This document shows positions 47,243-58,736 of a DNA stretch of 64,000 nt, piece after piece. The position numbers were made by a program, and so were the translations under genes. Source of the DNA: Talaromyces rugulosus (taxonomy: Eukaryota; Ascomycota; Eurotiomycetes; Eurotiales; Trichocomaceae); NCBI RefSeq assembly GCF_013368755.1, contig NC_049563.1:1922001-1986000 (forward strand). Reading direction: 5' to 3'. The stretch's first letter is position 1. Every line of letters begins with the position of its first letter. The notes below the pieces were generated by a model. The model searched no databases, had not been told where the DNA came from, and was given only the letters and a program-made list of their open reading frames with translations.

Positions 47243-49135
47243 ATGGGCATCTCTACCGTCGATGAAAATACACCTCTTATTGCCAGCCATTCGTCTGGCA
47301 GGGAGGACAACGAACGCGGTTTTGACTACGACGCAGAATCTGCATACGGAACCACCTCGGATGTCGACCAGACACCTCAGCTAGACCTTGTCAAGGTCTC
47401 GTCAGTTTGCACTGGGCCTGAGATTGACCCAGGCCTGGACAATGTCTCGACAGCTGCGACTGTACATGCCGAGCGTCAACTTGACCAAGTCCCGGAGCCG
47501 TACGCAGACCACTTCAACCATGTCACTCCAAAACAATTCTGGCTTATATTTGGCGGGATACAAATGGGCTACTTGATTGGATTTTTCGACTCGACTTTCA
47601 TGGCTTCCAGCCACCCGGTCATCACGTCTGAATTTAAAGCGTCAAATTCGGCATCCTGGCTGTCGACTGCATTCCTCCTCACGTCAACCGCGCTTTTGCC
47701 TTTGTTCGGTCGAATTTCCGATACAATCGGCCGGAAACCTGTGTATATATTTTCCATTGTCGTGTTCTTCTTCACAACTGCCTGGTGTGCTCTGGCTCAG
47801 AGTATCGGCAGTTTCATTGCCGCTCGGGCCTTTTGTGGACTCGGCGCTGGTGGCGTCTTTTCCATGGGTATGATTCTTTGTAGCGATCTTGTGCGCTTGA
47901 AATATCGCGGGATCTACCAATCCTATATCAACCTCTCGCTTGGTGTTGGCGGTGCAATGGGGTTTGCTGGAGGCGGCTTGCTCTGTGATTATCTTGGTTG
48001 GCGCGGGGCCTTTGGCATACAGCTGCCCTTTATCTTCGTTTATCTTCTCATTGCTATATGGACAACGCCCGATGACCTGGGTCGCATTGGCCCGAAGAAC
48101 GAGAATCTGAGTCCCTTACAGTTTCTAAAGCGTATCGACTTGACAGGCTCTTTTTTGCTTACTGTCGGTGTAACTGCTTTAATCATTGGTATCAATCTTG
48201 GAGGAAATGTTTTCTCATGGACGCACCCACTTGTTATTTTCTCTTTGGTCCTTGCTGTGGTGATCGCAGTTATCTTCCCGATTTATGAGTCCAGCGTGGA
48301 ACGCCCAGTGATGCCGGTCAAACTCTTGACCAAGAGGCCACATGCAGAGATCATGTTTGGTAACTTTTTCGGTTCGTTGTCTATAAACACCGTGTTGTTC
48401 AATATCCCACTCTTCTTCCAGGCCGTCAAACTTGAATCTGCGACTGACTCTGGCCTCCACCTGCTCGCTGCGAGTTTGACAATCACTTGCTCCAGTGTGG
48501 CGACTGGGTTTTTGATGACTTGGCTCGGCAAGATGAAGCCATTCACCATTATTGGTAGCATGTTACTTGTTACCGGAGGAATCACCACTACGCTTCTTAC
48601 TGTTTTCGACCCTCCGTATGCTCTCACATTGATGTTCTTGTCTCTCTCAAGTTGCGGTCAAGGTTTCTCATTCCCGGCGTTTACGGTTAGCATTCTTGCG
48701 GTGAATAAACAAGAAGAGCAAGCCGCGTGCGTCACTACATTGAGTCTGTGGAGGAATCTTGGGTCCGTCCTGGGCGTTGCAGTAAGCAGCTTGATCCTGC
48801 AAAACTCGCTTCGCATCCGCCTCGAGAATACTGTTACTGGGCCAGACAAGGATAAAATCATTCTGCTGGCTCGCAAATCCATCGAGGCGATATCTACTCT
48901 GGATCCTGTACACCAGAAGCAGGGTATGCATTAAAGAGAGAGAGAGAGGTTCTATACTGTTTCGAATTTGCTAACTATATAAATAGTCATTCAAGCCTAC
49001 AACAGCTCGCTTCGTTTTACTTTTCTCTCAGCTGCGTTTTGGGCATCAATCATGTTGGTTCTTACCTTGATTATTAGACTTCCCACATTACGACACGCAG
49101 AAAAGAGACAGTCTGAAGAAGAAGCCGACCAATAA
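47243..49135 (+). CDS. MFS drug:H+ antiporter-2-type transporter
   Basis: Exons 47243-48923 and 48987-49135 (phase 1, branch point GCTAAC) give 609 residues. After ~95 acidic cytosolic residues the transporter begins at FWLIFGGIQMGYLIGFFDSTFMASSHPVI. The antiporter motifs A (LPLFGRISDTIGRKPVY) and C-like GGAMGFAGGGLLCDYLGWRGAFGIQLP are visible. The pattern suits the 14-helix DHA2 group, in which yeast Vba vacuolar amino-acid transporters and Azr1/Sge1 drug pumps belong. The N-terminal NTPLI stretch resembles acidic dileucine vacuolar sorting signals, favouring a vacuolar location, as an inference. The last helix and tail (FTFLSAAFWASIMLVLTLIIRL) come from exon 2. Substrate unknown. Confidence 0.85.
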
Positions 49136-49434
49136 AGTGCGTGTGTATACTTGCATTATAATGAGCGATGAAAAAAAGTATTGTCGGATTCTGGAGAAAA
49201 ACTCCAAACATTTTCATTTTAACAAAAGTTGCTAAATATCGGACGATGTCTAGAATAGACATCAAAACATTAATCTAAATTGAAACAAGCGAAAGGAAAT
49301 AGGGATTGGGATTCAGGGTAGGCGTAAATGATCAACTAGTGTTCCGTACACTTATATACTATGAATATGTATACAAAATAACTTCTACAATTTACCGGGA
49401 CCTATTAATCAATTATTTAAGACTTCAATTATTT

Positions 49435-50915
49435 TTAGTCATCTAAACTAGACCTATTCCGATTATGCATTTTGATCTCAGTGGTAACGTTAATCTTGGA
49501 TGTATGATTCGAGTCCATCTCGATCCCATCACTATCACCACCACCACCAGCAGCAGTATCATGATCCTCGTCATCATAGTCAGAGTCATCAATAATATCA
49601 TCGCCATATCCCTGCGACCTCAAGCCGCCCGGTTTCCTCTCGGCAGATCTGGGCCCTGCCGCGCTCCAAATTTGGTGACTAGTCCCAGCTCCGTTCGAGC
49701 GATTACCGTAGATCAAAGTGTCCGAGTTTTGTTCGTCTGTGGTTTGTCTTCGGCCGCTTCTTATGCGCCAACGGCTGCGCGTCGATATATCGAGGAATGG
49801 GAGGCAGCAGTATATCTTGTCGACGATGGGCTGCATGACGACGAGCGAGCAAGCGATGAGCGCGACGTTGATTTCTACTTGTGCGATGGTTAATAAGGGT
49901 GATTCGTTAACTATATCATGAACTTGTCAGCTTGAGAAGAAGAAGAAGAAGAAGAGAGAGAGAGAGAGAGAGGTGATAAAAAGAAGGCCTTACATGTACC
50001 ATCGGTACCTGGTTCCGGATAATACATAAGCACCACCCTGAAGACAGCACAGCCCGTATGCACACAGCCCAACATGACCAGCACCGTCAACTCGGTAATC
50101 TGGCGTCTCTTGTGCTTGATCCGAAATAACACGGGCAGCGGGGTGGCCACCAGCAGTGCAGAGGTGATGATGTTGATATATGCCGACGCATACCGAACAT
50201 TGTCCAGGTTGACACAGGATCCGGGACGTTTCTTATCCCATGATTTCGAGATGGGGTGGCATTGAAATATGCTGACTAGAAAAATAGAAAAATAAAACGT
50301 GGCAATGACGAAGCCGTTGGCGAGATTAATGTTGCGTGTCCAAAAGACTAAAGGAGAGATTGGTGGGTTGAATAGACGGTTGTAAACGACGATGAGGGAG
50401 AGTTTGGAGGTGAGGCTGGTCAATTTGAAGAAGACCTGATTCAAATAGAGAAGCTGTTGAGAGTTTCTTAGCTTTGCTTTATATATATATATATATATAA
50501 CACCAGAGGAGACCATGATATTAATTGTACTTACGATAGCTGGGGTATGCGATTTCAGGATGTGCTCGGACAAGTCTGCTTTGTGGTGTCCGGCGCCCCA
50601 TTGAGCTGCGACTGTATAAAGGCTTGTCAGTTTTCGCGTTGGTATTTTTCTTTTCTTTTCAGTGTCGACGTACCATCGATGTTGATCGCGTTTTGAACCG
50701 ACGCAGAGATCTAGCGCGACTCTAACGTTAGTACTTTGTAGTATAGGCTTTCCTCTTTCCGCGATCCTTCATACCAATGCGATTGCTATCAGAATATCGG
50801 ACAGGTCAATGAGCCGTTTCATGCCGCGATATACAAGCCGAGTTCCAATGACGATCAGTGAAGCCAGGGCCAACGCTGCCGTCACACCGACCTGGGTTGC
50901 AGCCCTACTCCCCAT
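49435..50915 (-). CDS. Rhodopsin-like (SAT4/PTH11-type) membrane protein
   Basis: Five exons (50915-50775, 50710-50674, 50611-50535, 50453-49994, 49910-49435) give 396 residues. The domain is the fungal rhodopsin-like/SAT4 family with seven helices: VTAALALASLIVIGTRLVYR, DILIAIAL, GAGHHKADLSEH between TM2 and TM3, LLYLNQVFFKLTSLTSKLSLIVVYNRLF, NGFVIATFYFSIFLVSIFQCHPISKSWD, YINIITSALLVATPLPVLFRI and LTVLVMLGCVHTGCAVFRVVLMYY, with a last helix in exon 5. The conserved W-D and C-x-N positions after TM5 are present. The C-tail is acidic and Ser/Asp-rich. No CFEM domain precedes it. Such proteins are proposed fungal GPCR-like sensors. Introns 2 and 4 carry (AT)n and (CT)n runs. Confidence 0.8.
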
Positions 50916-51840
50916 AATGGCTGTCGCAATGTTGCCCTAGATCTATAGAGATCCCGTGCGACAGCTCCATAGATTCCGGCGAGGACGATTGAGCAGGACG
51001 ACGGCCGGGGCAGGGCGGTATAATCAGTAGTAGAAATAGCAACAGAACATGGCGAAACTGTTTCAAGAGACTGAAAAGTCTGTGTCCGGCTGGCCCAGAT
51101 TTCAGTTCAAGTCACCAACGCAATTGATTTAATTCCAACACACTTGCAGCCAATGCCAAGACGAGCGCGATACCGTTCTGAGCGGCAGTGCCGAAGTTTA
51201 TCGACGTGGGCGCCAGTCTCCAAATCACATACGAATGGCCTAACAAAGTCAAAAAACCGTTTTAGTTGAAACTTGATTGTTGAGGCCCTCTGGGTCTGGG
51301 TCACGGGTGCCGCGGTAGCCCTAACGATCAACGATCAACGAACCTTGGTGCTTCCCAACACGCGCGGGTGGCCTGACCGGCAGTGGTTGGAAACAAGGCA
51401 GACAAAGTGTGGCCTAACGCGAGGAATAATCGATCATCTACCTCGAAGCTGTACGAGCCTGCGAGGTCCCGGAATTGCGGTTGGGGCCCGGACCCAAGGC
51501 GGGCTCGTTCGGAGTCGTAGTATCTAACCTAACACTACTTAGTAGTGCGAGATCTGCGCTGCTAAAGTCGCTTCGATTGGCCTCAGCCTTCCACCCCCAG
51601 TAATCAATTTAGTGGGTGTTGTTGGTAAGGAGCCAGTGAGCTGGTAGGTTAAAATCTGTTTATTACGGGGCATTAATATTGGGGTGTCATCGTCCCCAGA
51701 GATCATTTCAAGGCTCAAGGCCGAGCTGTCGTCCGCAAACGGAATGGACAAACTCAACATGGATGCATGTATCCTTCAATTTACCCAAATATTGTACTAG
51801 TATATCTATGTCTAAATCTATAAACACCCGTTTCTATGTC
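50916..51840. other. Intergenic region
   Basis: About 920 bp between the rhodopsin-like gene start and the esterase 3' end. Some stretches are GC-rich (51460-51520). No gene is supported; open frames are short and lack recognisable content. Confidence 0.4.
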
Positions 51841-53616
51841 TCATGCGTATTCGCCCCCCACTGGCAAGCAGGCCCAGCTTGCTGGTAGCGACGAGTTGCC
51901 GCCCTGATACGTGTTTCTCAACGGATACCGGCAATGGTCTCGCTGAAAGGATATTCCCTGGGTGGGATCATCGTTCACGAATTTCGTGCCCTTGATCGTG
52001 TCTGGCGCCGTGCCATTCTCCACCCATGCGACCAGCGCTGCGAGCACATTTTTGTCGGGCGTGAATCCAATTCCTGCTGCGGCATCAGCCCCTCCCTGCC
52101 CAACAACCCACGCTCCGGGACCCGAATTGCAATGGAACATGCCCGAGATGCGGAAAAAACGGAAGAATTCGTCGAGATCCGATGTCGATGCATGCATCCC
52201 TCGCATAAGGCGATCGTAGAAGCGAGGTGTGTTGAAAGATGTAATCTGGTTATCTTGCTGGCCATGAAACGAGAGGATTTTGCCACCTTTGGACTTGAAA
52301 GTAGCGAGAGAGTGTGGCCAGGTTCGGATGTCGCCTGGATTCAAGGCTTCAGCAGCTGCAACATCCTTGAGATTGAAAGCCGAGGCGTTCCAGTTGGGGT
52401 TACTGTAGACAACGTATTTGAACCAGTCCTAGCAGATATTAGCATGCAGAACTCACGAGAGATCGTCTAAAATGGGTGAACGTACGTCTGAATAAGAAAA
52501 TGGCGCTCCGGCGTATAGCTTTTGCACAGCATAGACTTCACTTCCCGGCTGCATCGCCGGGTAGATGAGCTTACCATCTTCATCATAGAAAGGACTGAAC
52601 ACATTCTTCACGATTTCAACTTGCTTCGGCGTGAGACAGTCGGTGCTATTCTTCGTCGAAGGACACACAATTGCCTCTGGGCGAAAGTCACAAATAGTCG
52701 GGTCCTCGATGATACCGTCGAGGACACCGTCGAGGCCATCGCATTGCTTGAGAACCTCATTATGGATCAAATTCTTCCACTGATCCGCTGTGATAAAGTC
52801 GCTAGAGCCTATAGGCCCTGTAATGGGGAAGAATCTTGCTCTCCAGGAGATGAGATTGTTGAAATCGAGTGCTGGAGATCCCGCCACAATCCCATCAAAA
52901 TCATTTGGAAATACCTCGGCGGTCTTGATACCTTGTCTGCCACCCAGTGAGCACCCCAAGTAGTATGATTTGCTTGGTGATTTCTTGTAGAGTTTCTTTG
53001 TCAGTGTCTTGCCAGATGTCACCATTGTATGCAGTCTGAAGGCAGTTTAGCGTCGTTTACAGAATAGCATGAGATTGCAATTAACATACGATCTCCAAGC
53101 AAAGTCAATGGTCACATCAAGGTTATTCAACATGGTAATGGCCGTTGTGCCATTGTGTCCGTTGTTAGATCCGACCGTGGCAAAGCCTTCGGATGAGCCA
53201 TAGGCCAGATCCTCGTACTTGATACCTGTATGCATGAGTTAGGAGAGTTTCTGAGAGCGAAAAAAAGAAGACACCTTACACCCGTCAATCCCTCCGTTCC
53301 CTGTGCCCAAGAAGCGACCGGTCCAGTCTCGTGGCAACCAGGCTTCAAAGGTGATGCTGGACCGGTTCGACGTCGGAATACTCAACGCCATTCGACACAC
53401 ATCAGACGACACGACCTGACTGGCACGCGAGCAGGTGGCATCATTGTCCGGAAAAGTGAGATTTGTCCCTGCAGGCACGTATTCCAGCACTGTGCGAGTT
53501 GAATTCTGGATGTACGATTCCGGTCTCAGCGCGAGACAATTCGCCCGAAAGCTGTCCGAGGACGCTGTAGCCAGTGGCAGGAACGCCAAGGCCAACGGCC
53601 AGAGGATGAAAGCCAT
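51841..53616 (-). CDS. Secreted feruloyl esterase B / tannase family
   Basis: Four exons (53616-53280, 53225-53090, 53035-52486, 52428-51841) give 536 residues. Residues 1-19 are a signal peptide (hydrophobic, ending T-A-S-S). The catalytic Ser187 lies in GCSLGGRQG, preceded by the Cys of the family's Cys-Ser-Asp-His-Cys arrangement. The Asp/His partners are expected in GQQDNQI and in MFHCNSGPG, where the disulfide Cys follows His. A calcium-binding-type loop (DGLDGVLDGIIEDP) is present. Several N-glycosylation sequons (NST, NLT, NRS, NSS) fit secretion. The enzyme would release ferulic or gallic acid from plant cell-wall esters. Feruloyl esterase B and tannase cannot be separated from sequence alone. 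Confidence 0.93.
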
Positions 53617-53951
53617 CTTCCGGGGTTAATTTAGTTTTTCAAAGGCCAGCCTTGTTGTATTGGCTGCTTTCCAATTGCACATCGGCAAGGTGGTTGGAAG
53701 AACATTGAGGGGTGGTATTAATAGATGAGGCTTATAGGGTACGTGCCCACAGAGCTATGCCTAATCGGCACAGATCATCGCCAACTGGCTGGGCTGACAA
53801 CAACAAAACAATAAACAACAACCAGACCAGGCAGACATTTCCGCTCATTCTTAAGTAAGACGGGTCTCATAATTCTATTCCTCAGCTACTCCAAAACTCA
53901 GATCAGCGGCGTACTATCAAGAATACTAATAATCAGGACAAAACTGCATCC

Positions 53952-54974
53952 ATGATGAGTTCTACCACCAACCACGAACAACATTCAATCGAGAAGATCG
54001 CTGCTCACATCAAGAATGGCTCCATCAAGAAAATAGTTGTCATAGCAGGCGCTGGGACTTCCACTTCAGGCGGTTATCCCGATTTCCGAACTCCCAACAC
54101 GGGCATATACGCCAAAATCGCCAAGATGAAGTTGTTACCCTACCCAGAGGCAATATTCAGTGCACACTATTTCAAGCATACGCCAGAGCCCTTTTTTGCC
54201 TTTTTGCGGGGTGTGATGCAGCTCAACTTTAGACCGACGATCACGCATGCTTTTATTGCGCTTTTGCAGCGGATGGGTGTGTTGGAGATGGTTTTTACCC
54301 AGAATATTGACGGGTTGGAGCGCGCAGCTGGAATTCCAGATGAAAAGGTTATGGCTGTGCATGGGCAATTCGGTACCCAGCGCTGCATACTTTGCAAGAC
54401 TGCGTGGTCAACCGAAAGATTTGAAGGAGTAGTGAAAAGCGGACGAGTTCCCCGGTGCGACAATGCAGACTGCAATGGGCCCATCAAACCAGATACAGTG
54501 ATGTTTGGGGAACCGCTCTCGCCAAAATATGACGAAAGCGCCGATATACTCAAGATCGCGGATCTGGTTCTTGTGATAGGAACAAGCCTCAAAGTCCATC
54601 CTGTGGCTAGCCTGCCGTCTCTAGCGGCACCAAGTGTGCCAAGGGTCTTGATCAATCGAGAGGCTGCTGGTGACCTAGGAAGTCGACCGGACGATGTCCT
54701 GTTACTTAGTGACTGTGACAAAACAGTGAGAGTTATGGCAGATTCACTGGGTTGGAGAAAAGAGTTGGAAGATATATGGAAGGAAGTAGGACCACAACCG
54801 GGGGACGAAAACCCGGTGCTGGAAGATGCTATTGAGAAGGAAATAGAAAAGTTCCTCAGTGAGCAAACTGAGGAGCGACAGCTCGTTTACCAAGGTCATA
54901 AAACATTCTTGGAGAAACATTTGGAAAACAAGATGTCACGAATGCCCTCCGGTGCTGAACCATGCACCAATTGA
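53952..54974 (+). CDS. Sirtuin-type NAD-dependent deacetylase (Hst2-like)
   Basis: Single-exon gene of 340 residues. The Rossmann start at 29-46 is altered from the usual GAGIS-TSAGIPDFRSP: Thr36 replaces Ile, Gly41 replaces Ala and Tyr42 replaces Ile. Catalytic elements are otherwise intact: TQNIDGLER (116-124), His137 in VHGQFG, the zinc Cys pairs 145/148 and 169/174, and GTSLKVHPVASLP. FGEPLSPKYDES is typical of class I Hst2/SIRT2. The C-terminal ~70 residues are charged, helical and lineage-specific. Likely substrates are acetyl-lysines of histones or cytosolic proteins. It may be a diverged paralogue rather than the main Hst2. The tandem start ATG-ATG leaves one residue uncertain. Confidence 0.88.
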   Translation: MMSSTTNHEQHSIEKIAAHIKNGSIKKIVVIAGAGTSTSGGYPDFRTPNTGIYAKIAKMKLLPYPEAIFSAHYFKHTPEPFFAFLRGVMQLNFRPTITHAFIALLQRMGVLEMVFTQNIDGLERAAGIPDEKVMAVHGQFGTQRCILCKTAWSTERFEGVVKSGRVPRCDNADCNGPIKPDTVMFGEPLSPKYDESADILKIADLVLVIGTSLKVHPVASLPSLAAPSVPRVLINREAAGDLGSRPDDVLLLSDCDKTVRVMADSLGWRKELEDIWKEVGPQPGDENPVLEDAIEKEIEKFLSEQTEERQLVYQGHKTFLEKHLENKMSRMPSGAEPCTN

Positions 54975-55142
54975 CGAGTATGGATTTTATAGCACTTGGT
55001 GTCTATTTATAGACAAATATATGAAGTAAAATTACACCCTAAAATTACTTCCTTGGAAGGTGAATTGCAATTTAAATAGAGATAAAGCTCAGAAGCCCTA
55101 AAAGTGATGAGTACAGTACATCCATTCTTCTATCCACCTCTA

Positions 55143-57260
55143 TCAAAAAATATCTACAAGTCTTTTAGCTGCCTGTTCTAGCTCCAGCCTCGACTGGCAC
55201 ATGGCAAAGACAAATCTATCTGGTCGCAAAATCACGTAGCGCATTCCCTTGCTAGCCTGCCACATTAAGAGCTCGTTATAACCTCGTGGAAAAGGTCGGT
55301 CTTTGCAAAGCTCCGACTGTGCAAATTCCTCAGCAGTTGCACTGCGAAACAATCGATCACCAAGCCCATCAGGGACTGTCTCGTCGAAGGCGGAATCCGG
55401 TAATGAACATTTTGGAACAAAAAAAGTGGTTCCGTCCAAGGCTAGATCTTGACTGATACCTTCAACTGCTTGCATATCTTTCACTGCATCGCTCATTTCG
55501 TTCAGCCTATTCAAAAGCACCACAACCCGAAACAACTTGTTTCCTTGGTTCTGATCAAATATAACATCGTCAGTGAAATATATCTCATTAGGCGTGCCCA
55601 AACTCGCGCAATATGTCTGTGGGAAGTATACACCGCCTTTTTTGTCCGGTATAAATGGCATTCCCATGGTGTACTTGTACGACACTGGAGCTTCACTGCG
55701 CGGCCCTCGCTGTAACCAATGTTTCCAGCTGGGAATTAGCTGCAAGGTCCAAAAGGACCAGTCACGTATTGAGATAAGAAGCGGGTTACTGCTGGTAACC
55801 ATGTCTCCGTTGCGCACCGTTGAGGCCAGAGATTGCTCCAGCTGTTGTTTGCGCTCCAAGTACCAGCCCTTGAAAAGCTGTTCATAGTTAACATCAGAGC
55901 GGCAGGCTATGGCAAGACGCCAGGCAAGAGAAATGGCATCGCGGAACCCAGAAGCGATTCCTTGACCTCCAACTATAAAACGGTAAGCTGCAAGAATGAT
56001 GTGCTGGTAGTAGAGTGTTTCTTACAAGGAGGGAAGACATGTGCAGCATCTCCGCACAGTATCACTCTCCCCAAAGCCCATTTGTTGCAACTACGTGCAT
56101 AGAAGCGAAATGGTCGTGATCGGAGAACTTCAATACAGTCTTCGGGGAACTTGACGTCGGTCTTCAGGCTATATGACCGTCAGAATAGCTCTCTCTCTCT
56201 CTCAAAAATTCAAATGATACCTAAACTTACCCGTATCGACTTCCTGGATGTGTAAAATAAGGAAACACCACTTCGCGAATCTTGTGCAATTGTGTCATCT
56301 CCATATCGTCTTCGCCGGAACCAACAACGAATTCAAAGCGCCACAGATGGTCTTCCGGGGGACCGAACCTGCCACAAACGGCCGGCCGACGTGGATTGCA
56401 CAACAAACGAAATCCCAAGGGGAAAAATAAGTCGTACACCTGCCGAGGCGAGTAGCCGAGAGCCCAAAGCGGAAATGAGGGATGCGTTTCTGGAGTAGGG
56501 GGGTGTATTTTCCAGTTCAACGCAACCCATGTCTCGTCATATTTCGCTCTGTGAGGTGCATAAGCATGTTGGAAGCTTTGGTAACAGAATTTTTATCCTA
56601 GTAGCTTACTGTTCAGCCCACTCCAAACGTATTCCTTTCGGTTCGAGATAGTTTTTTCTAGTGAAGCCGGTTTTTCCATCGGCAGCAGCCAAGAAGCGAG
56701 ACTTGACTTGTCGCTCTTCGCCTGCGCTGTTTGTATACGTTACATATACCCAGTCTTTGTCTTCTTGTATAGATGTCAAGGTGCAGCGAGTTCTGATTTG
56801 GGATAACTTTGAAGACTCCACGACTGTTCGCAGATATTTTTCCAGCGCAGGCTGCTTGTGTCCTATCATCCCAGCATGACCGGTATTTCCCTCAGACTAT
56901 CAACTATTAGTCCTCATTTACCGAATAGAGCTAAGCTGTCAAACTAACCGATTCCATATCGATGCTCAAAAACGGCTCTCGCTCAAGGTCCTGATGATGG
57001 CCACCAATGAATTTTACCTTATCTATACAGGGGCCAATCTCTGTGAAAATATGTTTGTACAGACCCAGTCCTTGCAAAAACCGAATTCCATCGTCATCTA
57101 GAACAATTCCTCGAGGATCGGTTGCAATAGAGGTTTCTTTTTCGAGAATAATGCTGGATATGCCCATGCGGCAGAGATAACCTGCAAGCAAGGCTCCCGT
57201 TGGCCCGCAGCCGCATATTAAGACTTGGGTGGTTTCCCAGTCTTTTTCGGTCATGTTCAT
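55143..57260 (-). CDS. Class A FAD-dependent aromatic monooxygenase
   Basis: Five exons (57260-56949, 56890-56610, 56548-56231, 56168-56026, 55972-55143) give 627 residues. The Rossmann motif VLICGCGPTGALLAG near the N-terminus binds FAD. The middle has AAADGKTG (the DG motif), and the second FAD motif is VILCGDAAHVFPPFGGQGIASG, completed across the last intron. This is the phenol 2-monooxygenase/RdmE-like group, with a thioredoxin-like C-terminal part. In fungi such enzymes hydroxylate phenolic substrates or polyketides. The frame upstream of 57260 has no ATG before a stop. No partner biosynthetic gene is evident nearby, so catabolic and secondary-metabolite roles are both open. Relatively AT-rich introns hint at an accessory gene. 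Confidence 0.85.
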
Positions 57261-57989
57261 GTAGAGCAATAAATTAAAATGTCCTCCTGCTAATAAAAAG
57301 CTCACCTGCTTACCTGTGTCCGATTTATATCTACGTCTTACGTTCCGGATGTGGGATCTAAACGGATGCGGGATCTATGCGGGACTATGCACGTTAGCTT
57401 ACTACTACCAATTGAGAGTAGTATTTGGATTGAAAATTTCATGACAATAGAGTAGTTAATATAGTAGTTTACACAATCAAAGTGAAAACTAGTACCTTAG
57501 CTTTCACTCAACAGCGTGTCAGTACATTTAGTGTAAGTGACGCTCATAGTATATACGACTCGAATGATATGGAAGATTCTCAGGACTAGTAGTATTCATA
57601 CATGTTTGCCCATAAAAGGAATTGGAATTATAGGTATTAGCTGAAAGTGGAGATCGATGTATAAGTGCTAACATCTTTCTATCATTATGAAAACTCGATG
57701 CTCATTATGTAGCGTTCTATTCATTCTATTTTTAATAATCCCCGTCGTCAATCGGAACCAGTCATTACATTACATATAAACACCGCGTTGTTGAGGTTTT
57801 GGCTCCCGATGATTCAACGTCGAACTTATTTTCAGAACTTATTTTCAGGGTATTTCAGTAAAATCCTTTTAAAAATCTCTTTCTCTTTTTTACAAAAGCT
57901 ATATGTATTTGATTTTCTTAAGATAGTATATTTCTAGATTCAAATATTATTTTACTATTTTACTATTTTATTATTTTAATACTTTGGAT
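57261..57989. other. AT-rich gene-free region
   Basis: About 730 bp of increasing AT content; 57840-57985 is nearly all A and T with poly-T and TTTTACTATTTTA repeats. All frames are closed. It resembles RIP-degraded or otherwise decayed repeat DNA next to the coding remnant that follows. Confidence 0.4.
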
Positions 57990-58736
57990 ATGCTCGAGAA
58001 TCCGGAGAAGTTCGCCTTCGTTAACAAATATTCCGCCTAAAGTACATTCTTCAAGGCCCTTGTAAGACGAGTCACAGCGCTTGCCTTGCCTTGAATATAG
58101 TGAAGCGGGTTTACCGTGTTCCCAAAAATGAAATTAGTGCAAGCTGACAATTTGTAGTTCTGACATTTCCTATGAAAGATCCGCGATAGCCTCAAAACTA
58201 CGGGTTGAATGTAGAGCTTGAACGTGGAATATTTCCTCCCGCATGGATTCCTCACCCATCATCAGTCACACTCGACTATGTTCGCCTTACAGCAGGTACA
58301 TATGCATCAGTTTTCAACTACCTAATCAGTGCAGATAAGGCTGTCTCTTACTATGATCTGGACGACATTTTTAAAGACACGAAGGTGTACTTTGATAAAC
58401 CAGGAATACCAATGTCCCGGTATCTATGCGAGATTAGGAGGCCTAGCTCGCTCATACGACAGAACGATGAGACCAAAGACACATCCCCTATTTATTCAAG
58501 GCCCAAAGGGTTCTCAGGCTTGCACCTTCGCCGCAACGGCAGAAATGGGCAATGTTGTCGACGCGAGCGCCTTGCCCGTGGCCATTAGGAGTCATACTCA
58601 AGCAACATTGTATGCGGTGGCAGAGCAGGCTGCAGATCTGATTTTGAGATATTCGGCATATATTGTGAGGACACTCTTACTGTGGCTTCCAGATGTCCGC
58701 CTAGGTGAGACTGGTCTGCCCTATCTTAGAACATGA
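57990..58736 (+). pseudogene. Frameshifted coding remnant of unknown family
   Basis: Several consecutive stretches in different plus-strand frames look like one decayed protein. A short open start lies near 57990-58037 (ENPEKFAFVNKYS), then 58205-58440 in one frame (with DYVRLTAGTYASVFNYLI), then 58430-58736 in a second frame (with GLARSYDRTMRP, GPKGSQACTFAATAEMG and RSHTQATLYAVAEQAADLIL). The amino-acid pattern looks like folded protein in each piece, but stops and a frame change break it. No intron with good splice sites joins the pieces. I do not recognise the family. An integrated fungal-virus capsid-like gene or a decayed host gene are both possible. It overlaps the 3' end of the antisense exonuclease-like gene. 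Confidence 0.35.

Noticed and set aside
47243..57260. Secondary-metabolite gene cluster (transporter, monooxygenase, regulator)
   Set aside because: No core synthase gene (PKS, NRPS, terpene cyclase or DMATS) is present in the window, and the genes are separated by unrelated ones.
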